Positions 50,767 through 57,183 of a DNA stretch of 64,000 nucleotides are shown here, in pieces (the stretch's first letter is position 1; the number at the start of each line of letters is the position of its first letter). Position numbers and translations under genes: made by a program. Where the stretch lies: contig NC_009464.1 of assembly GCF_000063445.1 (NCBI RefSeq), positions 1,178,001 through 1,242,000 on the forward strand, written 5' to 3'. The notes beneath the pieces are model-generated. The model was not told the DNA's origin and ran no database searches. It saw nothing but the letters and a program-made list of their open reading frames with translations. Origin of the DNA: Methanocella arvoryzae MRE50 (GTDB lineage: Archaea > Halobacteriota > Methanocellia > Methanocellales > Methanocellaceae).

Positions 50767-52447
50767 AAACACACGCCTGCCGGCAGTACTGGTATTGTCG
50801 CTGCTCGTGCTGGCCCTGGCTATAGCAGCCTCGCCGGCCGCCAGTGCAGAGGAGTACAGGTGGCAGGTCAACTACCAGCACGTCACGCTGGACATCAACC
50901 AGTCCGGTCAGGTCAGCATGATCTACCAGGTGGACGCCACTATTGAGAAAGGCGTCTGGAACGAGGTCTGGATACCTGCCACTAAAAGTAACATGCAGAT
51001 CAGCAGCGTGGTGGACAGCACAGGCAAAAGCCACAGCTACTACATAGATGGCGGCCAGATCAAGACCCAGGACTACGATTTAAGGCCGGGCGATCACATC
51101 GGCCTCACGATTTATTCGACGCTGCCGAACTTCATCTACAAGTCGAATATTGAGGGGTACGGCATCGTCTCATTCACCCCGCCATGGTGGGACATGACCA
51201 TCAGTGATACGAGTGTGAAGTACGTGCTGCCTGCGGAGATCAACGTCAGCGAAGTTTTTACGGGTAACAGGGAGTACTCCGGCATCGGGACCGAGAACGG
51301 CCGCACCATCGTCTACTTCAACAGCACACATTTATCCAATAACCAGCAGTTCGACACAGCAGTCAGCTTCCCGGAGAGGTACCTGGCCCCGGGAGCCGTG
51401 ACCTCCAAGGACGATTACACGCCCCCAGTCTACACTACGGGCGATGACGACGGCGTCGGCGCCTTCTTCACGGACGTCTGCTGCTCTTCAGGCTGTTTAC
51501 CCTTCATCGGCATCGGCCTGATCATCATTTTCAGCATCATCGCCTCAGGCAACCGCAAGCAATATTCTCCCCCGGTCGTCAGCATGGACGGGGTGGGCGT
51601 CAACAAGGACCTCGACCCGGTCGAGGCTGCGATGCTCCTGCGCATCGACCCGAGGCGCATCCTGACCATGATCATGTTCGACCTGATGAAAAAAGGCAAC
51701 ATCAAGCTCATTTCTACTGAGCCGATCAGGCTGGAGCCGGTCTCCCGCAAAGATCTGAACTACTACGAGGCAGCCTTCATGGACGCCATCATAAAGGATG
51801 CGCTGGACGAAGACCGGCTGGTCAGGTGCTTCAAACTTCTGGCACAGAGAGTGGTCGACAAGACCAGGCCGTTCTGCCGCAAGGACACGGAAGCCTACTA
51901 CAGGCAGAAGATCGAGGAGAAGTGGGACGACGTCAAGGCAGTGGACACGCCGGAGCTGAAACTGCAGAAGTACGACACGGCCATGCTCTGGCTCATGGCG
52001 GACGAGCAGTTCGCCACGAAGACGAAGGACTACCTCAGGGCTCCCGGATGGAACACGATGACCATTCCGGCGTACTACTGGTGGTATCCCTACTACTTCG
52101 GGCACCAGCAGACCGCTACGACTCCGACGACTTCCGCCACTACGGATGCCATGAGACCGCAGACTGGCACGACTGTCAGCCAGCCGCAGCAGCCGACCAA
52201 TCAGACCACTTCGAGCGTGGAGGCGTTTGCGAACAAGGTGAGCAACTCGGTCGAGACCATGTCCGCGGGCGTCGTAGGGAGCATAGAATCGTTCCTGGGA
52301 GTCCGCAACGCTGCGAATGCGCCGCCGGCTCAGCCTGCACCGGCCCGGCAGGGCGGGACGTCGTGCGCCTGCGTCTCGTGCGCCTGCGCCTGCGCTCATT
52401 GTGCCTGCGCCTGTGCCTGCGCGGGCGGAGGAGGGGGATGCACATGA
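50759..52447 (+). CDS. DUF2207-type membrane protein with a Cys-Ala repeat tail (candidate rSAM substrate)
   Basis: 562 residues. A signal peptide (VLSLLVLALAIAASPAASA) is followed by an extracellular DUF2207-like domain (residues 35-225: TLDINQSGQVSMIYQVDATI). A TM helix near 235-258 (LPFIGIGLIIIFSIIASG) follows a VCCSSGC stretch. The cytosolic part (275-430) is helical with DPRRILTMIMFDLMKKGNIKL, then a Tyr/Trp-rich YYWWYPYYF and a Thr/Gln-rich linker. The final 28 residues contain ten Cys spaced mainly as C-A-C, a Gly5 run and terminal CT. The next gene overlaps by 4 nt. Confidence 0.83.
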   Translation: MVRNTRLPAVLVLSLLVLALAIAASPAASAEEYRWQVNYQHVTLDINQSGQVSMIYQVDATIEKGVWNEVWIPATKSNMQISSVVDSTGKSHSYYIDGGQIKTQDYDLRPGDHIGLTIYSTLPNFIYKSNIEGYGIVSFTPPWWDMTISDTSVKYVLPAEINVSEVFTGNREYSGIGTENGRTIVYFNSTHLSNNQQFDTAVSFPERYLAPGAVTSKDDYTPPVYTTGDDDGVGAFFTDVCCSSGCLPFIGIGLIIIFSIIASGNRKQYSPPVVSMDGVGVNKDLDPVEAAMLLRIDPRRILTMIMFDLMKKGNIKLISTEPIRLEPVSRKDLNYYEAAFMDAIIKDALDEDRLVRCFKLLAQRVVDKTRPFCRKDTEAYYRQKIEEKWDDVKAVDTPELKLQKYDTAMLWLMADEQFATKTKDYLRAPGWNTMTIPAYYWWYPYYFGHQQTATTPTTSATTDAMRPQTGTTVSQPQQPTNQTTSSVEAFANKVSNSVETMSAGVVGSIESFLGVRNAANAPPAQPAPARQGGTSCACVSCACACAHCACACACAGGGGGCT

Positions 52448-53712
52448 AGACCGCAAAGATCAACAACGCCAAACTGCACTTGAGAGAGGAGAGCGACGGC
52501 TCGGGGCTTTTAGTCATAAACGCCTCGCGCATACTCTACCTGGACCGTATCGGCTCCGACTACGTCAAATACTACATCCACTACAACAGCCACAAGCCCC
52601 TCGTAGGGAGCATCCGGGACAACGTCGTCCTTAGAGTGATGATGAAGTACAAGGTCGGCAAGAAGACGGCCGAACAGGACTACGATCGGCTCATGAACTC
52701 CGTCTGGGGCGTCGCCTCGGGCAACACCTGCCCCTTCTCCAGCCTTGACGTCAAAGTGAGAACGCCGGAGTACGGCGACCTGAAATCACCGCTACGCATC
52801 GACCTCGCCTTAACGTACAGGTGCAACAACAACTGCGGCCACTGCTACGCGGGCGGGCCCAGGCAGACAAAAGAGCTCTCCACGAAGGAGTGGAAGCAGA
52901 TCATCGACAAGGCGCAGAAGTTCGAGGTCCCAAACATCGTCTTCACTGGCGGCGAATCCCTGCTTCGCGAAGATCTAGAAGAGTTGATAGCCCAGGCCGA
53001 GAAGCTGGGTATTGTCACCGGCCTGATCACTAACGGTAGGCTGCTCACCAAAGAGCGGGTAGCGAAGCTGAAGAAGGCGGGGCTGGACTACACCCAGATC
53101 ACCATAGAGTCCCCGGACAGGACGATCCACAACGCCATGTGCAAAGTGGACTGCTACGACGAGACGGTGGCGGGAATCAAGAACTCAGTACAGGAACTGT
53201 TCACCACCACCAATACGACGATTACCCGGGCCAACAAGGCGACCATACTCGATCTGGTGCCTTTCCTCTCTAAGCTGGGAGTAAAGCGCTTCGGCCTGAA
53301 CGCCATTATCAGGGCCGGAAGAGGTGTGAATGCGGACGGCGTCACCTACGAGGAGCTGAAAGAGCTGCTGCCGCAGGTGATCACCCTCGCCGAACAGCAC
53401 AACATGGACTTCATCTGGTACACCCCCACCCCGTACCACAAGCTCAACCCGGTAGAGATGGGCCTCGGCGTCAAATCCTGCAGCGCCGCCAGACTGACGC
53501 TCGCAGTCGAGCCCGACGGCAGCATCATACCCTGCCAGTCCTACTTTAAGCCGTTAGGTAATGCGGTGACAGACGAATTCAAGGACGTCTGGCAAAAAGA
53601 ATTAGCCCTGTGCCTCAGGGGACACAAGTACGCCCCCGAGAAGTGCAAGAAGTGCATCCAGTACCCCATGTGCGGCGGCGGGTGTCCGCTCGAACTCGCC
53701 TGCGGGTTCTGA
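52444..53712 (+). CDS. Radical SAM/SPASM enzyme with PqqD-like N-terminus
   Basis: 422 residues. Residues 1-110 resemble a PqqD/RRE precursor-binding domain: LLVINASRILYLDRIGSDYV, then KKTAEQDYDRLMNSVWG. The radical SAM core follows: TYRCNNNCGHCYAGG (CxxxCxxC), IVFTGGESLLRE for SAM binding. The C-terminal SPASM region has SCSAARLTLAVEPDGSIIPC and a CLRGHKYAPEKCKKC and YPMCGGGCPLELAC set, enough for two auxiliary clusters. Start ATG at 52444 overlaps the stop of the DUF2207 gene (ATGA); GGAGGAGGGGG just upstream serves as ribosome site. Precursor-modifying role is inferred from the domain set and neighbour. Confidence 0.85.
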   Translation: MKTAKINNAKLHLREESDGSGLLVINASRILYLDRIGSDYVKYYIHYNSHKPLVGSIRDNVVLRVMMKYKVGKKTAEQDYDRLMNSVWGVASGNTCPFSSLDVKVRTPEYGDLKSPLRIDLALTYRCNNNCGHCYAGGPRQTKELSTKEWKQIIDKAQKFEVPNIVFTGGESLLREDLEELIAQAEKLGIVTGLITNGRLLTKERVAKLKKAGLDYTQITIESPDRTIHNAMCKVDCYDETVAGIKNSVQELFTTTNTTITRANKATILDLVPFLSKLGVKRFGLNAIIRAGRGVNADGVTYEELKELLPQVITLAEQHNMDFIWYTPTPYHKLNPVEMGLGVKSCSAARLTLAVEPDGSIIPCQSYFKPLGNAVTDEFKDVWQKELALCLRGHKYAPEKCKKCIQYPMCGGGCPLELACGF

Positions 53713-53730
53713 GCAAGAACTACAGTGAAG

Positions 53731-53882
53731 GGTTCACCACAGAGGCACAGAGAGACACAGAGGTTCACAGAGAACGGCTCACCACAGAGACACAGAGAAA
53801 CACAGAGAATTATATTTAGATAACCGGATAGCTACGACTTAGGAGATAAGTCTCTGTGAACCTCTGTGCCTCTGTGGTGAAT
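53731..53882. repeat. CACAGAGA-unit palindrome (class B), copy 2
   Basis: Left arm TTCACCACAGAGGCACAGAG plus AGACACAGAGGTTCACAGAG (53732 onward), partly duplicated to 53809; right arm TCTCTGTGAACCTCTGTGCC plus TCTGTGGTGAA (53851-53881). It fills the space between the radical SAM stop and the 3' end of the Fe-S protein gene on the other strand. Confidence 0.7.
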
Positions 53883-53886
53883 GGTC

Positions 53887-54600
53887 TTATTTTTTGCCGA
53901 TGCCGATAGGGCAGGCGGCGGTGCACTGAGTACAATAAGACAGGGCATTCTCCGAAACTCGCCTGTGGTTGAGCTTGCAGGCGCCGCATAATTTCCGATC
54001 GACCTCGGTCTCTTTTATGGCTCCGACGGGGCAGGCGTCGATGCATTCCCGGCAGTCCCCGCAGCTCTTGTCGGGGATGACTTCAGCTATGTCTCCGATG
54101 TCGGCGTCGGTGAGGACTGCCTTTAAACGGAGCCGGGGCCCGTGGTTTTTATGGACGAACATGCGGGACTTGCCGATCCACCCGAAGCCGGCGAGGACGG
54201 CCCATACCTTGAGATAGTAAGAAGTGTACTCGGCGACCTGGAAATCAGCGTCTTCCAGTGCCTGGATGACTTTAAGCGAAGCGACGTCGAGCAGCATGGT
54301 CTCGATCGACGCCGAATAGCTGTCGGATACCCGGTAGTATATATCCTTTTTATCGTCCAGCAGGCGCTTTCCCAGAATGACCATCGTCTTAGCCGTGGGC
54401 ATGATCTCCAGCGGGTTTTTAACGTTGGAGAGGCTGACCTCGCCGTCAGACCACTTGACGCCCCTGAGCAAATCCATCTCGTGCGCAGGTATCGTCGTCC
54501 TGGCCTGATCGAGGCGCAGGAAGCCGACGACCTCTAAGCCGTAGAAAGAGGCGATGTCGTGGATGGCGGCTTTCACTGCCTGAAGTTCGGAGGAGGCCAT
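53887..54600 (-). CDS. QueG-related iron-sulfur protein
   Basis: 237 residues. The C-terminus carries two cluster motifs: SCGDCRECIDACPVGAI and a CGACKL...YCTQCTAACPIG set, the arrangement seen in epoxyqueuosine reductase-like proteins. The middle (VWAVLAGFGWIGKSRMFVH) resembles the cobalamin-linked part of QueG, but the protein is shorter than QueG, so it is probably a relative with another substrate. The ATG at 54600 is preferred. A TTG at 54660 overlapping the previous stop (TTGA) is an alternative that would couple it to the gene upstream. Confidence 0.75.
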   Translation of the reverse strand: MASSELQAVKAAIHDIASFYGLEVVGFLRLDQARTTIPAHEMDLLRGVKWSDGEVSLSNVKNPLEIMPTAKTMVILGKRLLDDKKDIYYRVSDSYSASIETMLLDVASLKVIQALEDADFQVAEYTSYYLKVWAVLAGFGWIGKSRMFVHKNHGPRLRLKAVLTDADIGDIAEVIPDKSCGDCRECIDACPVGAIKETEVDRKLCGACKLNHRRVSENALSYCTQCTAACPIGIGKK

Positions 54601-54656
54601 AGCAGCAGTAGATTGGAACCAGGAAAGCTTAAGGCTTTCCGCGAGCGCGGATGGCT

Positions 54657-55058
54657 TCAAGGCGACAGGTGCAGATCGCTTCCATCCCAGGTCAGATTCA
54701 CGCTGGACTCGTTTTTATCCGCGTGGTAAGATACGGTACTCAGAACCTCCCCGGAGACGGCAGCCTGGAACTTGAATGTCGTGTTCTTACCGGTCGGGAA
54801 CCACTCGTCAGCGTCGAACGTCAAACTCTCGCCGGGGGAAAGCCGCAGGCTCTCGTTTAGCTTTGTAGTCGGCTTGAGATCGTGCCCGAGGTAGACAGAC
54901 GAATGAGGAGATTCAGGAGTCGCATTGTTGAACACTGTGACGTGGACGACGTACGTTTCGCCGGGGGTGAAGTAGATGAGGGCTATGAAGGCGATCAATG
55001 CGATTATAATGACAGTGACGATGATGAACGAGCCGGCTGGCGGCGCACCTTTTGCCAT
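54657..55058 (-). CDS. Membrane-anchored extracellular protein, unknown
   Basis: 133 residues. An N-terminal anchor (FIIVTVIIIALIAFIALIYF) is followed by an extracellular beta-sandwich-like domain (TYVVHVTVFNNATPESPHSS, then LSPGESLTFDADEWF and STVSYHADKNESSVNLTWDG), with several N-x-S/T sites. Looks like a small immunoglobulin-like surface domain. The ATG at 55058 is used since an ACTATATCAAC box near 55083-55091 lies 25-30 nt upstream. The next gene overlaps or follows closely on the same strand. Confidence 0.6.
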   Translation of the reverse strand: MAKGAPPAGSFIIVTVIIIALIAFIALIYFTPGETYVVHVTVFNNATPESPHSSVYLGHDLKPTTKLNESLRLSPGESLTFDADEWFPTGKNTTFKFQAAVSGEVLSTVSYHADKNESSVNLTWDGSDLHLSP

Positions 55059-55228
55059 GCTCAAAAGTAACCGGGATAGTTGATATAGTATTTGTGCTGT
55101 GGCATCGCCAGTCAAGTATTACCGCCCGGAACTGCGTGATAAGCGCAGGATACGATGGCGGCTGGCGATAGCCATGCGAAAATATTAATACTATGTAAGT
55201 TGATGATAAGTCCGCATCTTTTAAGTAT

Positions 55229-55300
55229 GCACCGATGGTCTAGCGGCTATGATATCAGCCTTCCAAGCTGAATACCCGGGTTCGATTCCCGGTCGGTGCA
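55229..55300 (+). tRNA. tRNA-Gly (UCC)
   Basis: 72 nt without intron. Acceptor GCACCGA/TCGGTGC, D arm GGTCTAGCGGCTATGATATC, anticodon loop CTTCCAA giving TCC, T arm CCGGG TTCGATT CCCGG, discriminator A. No encoded CCA. Confidence 0.92.
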
Positions 55301-55307
55301 CTCAGTT

Positions 55308-55448
55308 TTAGAAAGGGTGTCGGGAAAACCTTTTCCAAAAAGGTTTTCCTGACTCTCGACACGTCGGTAGGCCCGAAGGGCATTTTATAAGCGATGTTTT
55401 TGAGGGGGTGGCGAGGGGGGCTTTTTGTAAAAAGCCCCCCTAACACCG
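55308..55448 (+). repeat. tRNA-adjacent structured repeat (class G), copy 2
   Basis: It starts 8 nt after tRNA-Gly. Hairpin 1 is GGAAAACCTTTTCC and AAAAAGGTTTTCC; the shared block AGGCCCGAAGGGCATTTTAT and AGCGATGTTTTTGAGGGGG follows; hairpin 2 is GGGGGGCTTTTTGT and AAAAAGCCCCCC, ending TAACACC. Both stems differ from copy 1 (39668-39807) at paired positions. Confidence 0.7.
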
Positions 55449-55567
55449 GTAATTAAAAATGTCCTGGACTTTCTCGGTTTACTTCTTCTCGTTTTCCGCT
55501 TTCCAGTCTGACCACCCGTATAAGCCGCGTCTATGGAATTACAAAGACATGCCAGAAGGACGCATAT

Positions 55568-55672
55568 ATGATCAAGGATGACCTGAAAAACTGGAACGGA
55601 GGCACCTTTCGGTGCCACCACTACATCGACTGCAAATCTGCGAGGATTATAATCGAGAACTTCAGCACATGA
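55568..55672 (+). CDS. Possible 34-aa small protein
   Basis: An ATG follows CATAT and begins MIKDDLKNWNGGTFRCHHYI, with CHHYIDCKSARIIIENF after it; two Cys and two His suggest a possible metal site. The coding sequence also holds a hairpin (GGCACC TTTC GGTGCC) that could equally be a terminator. No ribosome site is obvious. Treat as tentative. The rest of the gap 55449-55704 holds no other supported gene. Confidence 0.3.
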   Translation: MIKDDLKNWNGGTFRCHHYIDCKSARIIIENFST

Positions 55673-55704
55673 CTGAGGAATACCTATGCCGGATTTGGGA
55701 ACGT

Positions 55705-56643
55705 CTACCTATACACGAGTATGTACTGCTTGAACGTAACCGACGACAGGAACCCTTTGCGCTCATAAAGCCTGATCGCTTCCCGGTTCTGCGAGTTGAC
55801 CACGAGTTCCATCTGCCTCTTTCCGAGCACCGCACTGGAGCGGATAAGCCTGCCCAGCATGGCGCTGGCGATACCTCTGCCCCGGTGGCTTTTTGCGACG
55901 GCGATCTCGGCGATCAGGATCAGCTCGTTTCCAAACTCTGTAGCCAGCAGCAGGCCGATCAGCTTTCCGTCCTGAAGCGCTACCATAGATTGCGACGGCA
56001 GGAAATTACCGTAGAAGTTGCAGGTAATTTTCGAGAGCTGGCCCACGGTGCCTTCGAGGGACTTGAGCTGAGGGTAGATCTGCCGGTCTACCGGGTTCGC
56101 CTCCGCGAAGAGCAGTTGCCCGGCTTCGAGGAGGAAAGCGTCTGACCAGGGCTGAATTTCTATCCCTTCGGGCAGTGGCTTATCAGAGTAGCTGGAGTCG
56201 TTTTCTCTCAGCATACTGATGCGCTCCAGTTCTATGAAGCCGAGTTCCCCCGCTACTTTGACGTATTCGTCCGGGGAAGGCCACTGGAAGCTCGTCCTCA
56301 CGATCTGCAAACCCTGCTCCTTGAACAGGCTGACCGCCGTTCGGAAAAACCAGCCTTCGCATACACGATAGGGCGCTCTCACGTGGCAAAAGTAGATCTG
56401 GACATCGTTTTCCAGAATATTATAGCCCATGATGCCTGCTACATAATCGCCGCAATGCATGACAAGCAGGTCGTATTTGCCGGCCTGAATAGAATCGATG
56501 CTCTCCAGCATCCACTGCTGCACCTTACCGGCAGCAGTGGATGCTACGGCATTCCGTGCCTCATCGATGATCCCTGAATATTCAAGGGGCAGCCCATGCC
56601 CTTTTTCTAGGTGCTTCAGGCGGGGTTCTGGTTCACACATCAT
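55705..56643 (-). CDS. GNAT family N-acetyltransferase
   Basis: 312 residues. The C-terminal half is a GNAT domain: AVAKSHRGRGIASAML is motif A (R/Q-x-x-G-x-G/A) that binds acetyl-CoA, then SQNREAIRLYERKGF and a closing beta strand. The N-terminal half (AGIMGYNILENDVQIYFCHV) resembles a second, degenerate GNAT unit, so this may be a double-GNAT protein. Substrate unknown. Start at the ATG 56643 or 56640; the bases before it offer only weak ribosome sites. Confidence 0.82.
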   Translation of the reverse strand: MMCEPEPRLKHLEKGHGLPLEYSGIIDEARNAVASTAAGKVQQWMLESIDSIQAGKYDLLVMHCGDYVAGIMGYNILENDVQIYFCHVRAPYRVCEGWFFRTAVSLFKEQGLQIVRTSFQWPSPDEYVKVAGELGFIELERISMLRENDSSYSDKPLPEGIEIQPWSDAFLLEAGQLLFAEANPVDRQIYPQLKSLEGTVGQLSKITCNFYGNFLPSQSMVALQDGKLIGLLLATEFGNELILIAEIAVAKSHRGRGIASAMLGRLIRSSAVLGKRQMELVVNSQNREAIRLYERKGFLSSVTFKQYILVYR

Positions 56644-56716
56644 CAATTACCACAGGCCCTTCTTACAAATAGGTTGTCATGAGTGAGATCGTCCCGCTTC
56701 GTGTAAGCGGGAAGTT

Positions 56717-56725
56717 CTTTATATC
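56717..56725 (+). promoter_or_regulatory. TATA box for the small gene at 56747
   Basis: CTTTATATC about 25 nt before the ATG at 56747: a leaderless mRNA is expected. Confidence 0.45.
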
Positions 56726-56746
56726 CCCTGATGTAAGTGATCTGTG

Positions 56747-56998
56747 ATGACCGATCTCTCCGCGTTTATCTGCATCTTCTGCAAACACCTAAGCGACGAC
56801 GGCGCCCGGTGTACCGCTTTCCCGGAGGGCATCCCCGACGACATCCTGTTCGGCATCCACGATCACCGCTTCCCGTACGAAGGCGACGGCGGCATCCGGT
56901 TCGAGCTGAAGCCGGGCGAAGAGGCGAACTGGGACGAGTGGCTCGCCCTGAATGAGCGCCGATCGCAGTCGTGCGAGATCCGGATCAACAGTAAGTGA
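56747..56998 (+). CDS. Small conserved hypothetical protein (83 aa)
   Basis: 83 residues. The pattern C-x-x-C-K-H at [20 protein letters not shown], then [20 protein letters not shown] and [10 protein letters not shown], looks like a family with conserved Cys and His residues that I recall from bacteria as well; the function is unknown. It may bind metal. The ATG at 56747 is supported by the upstream TATA element. No close operon partner; the NHL protein gene begins 186 nt later. Confidence 0.6.
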   Translation: MTDLSAFICIFCKHLSDDGARCTAFPEGIPDDILFGIHDHRFPYEGDGGIRFELKPGEEANWDEWLALNERRSQSCEIRINSK

Positions 56999-57183
56999 TA
57001 ACTCCTTCTTAACTCGAATCTTCACGAGCCGATCATCTCTGTGCCGGCCTAAGCCGGCACCAGCCGGAACCAAAAAGTATACAAACTGTCCGGCGGACTT
57101 TTCTTCAATCATCGTATGGACTACTGGCCATTATTACGGCTCAGTTAATTTGCGGCGTGGGGCGGGAACTGTAGAGTGTTACC

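Noticed and set aside
55612-56145. Plus-strand 177-codon open frame over the GNAT gene
   Set aside because: Antisense of the acetyltransferase; no start signals of its own.
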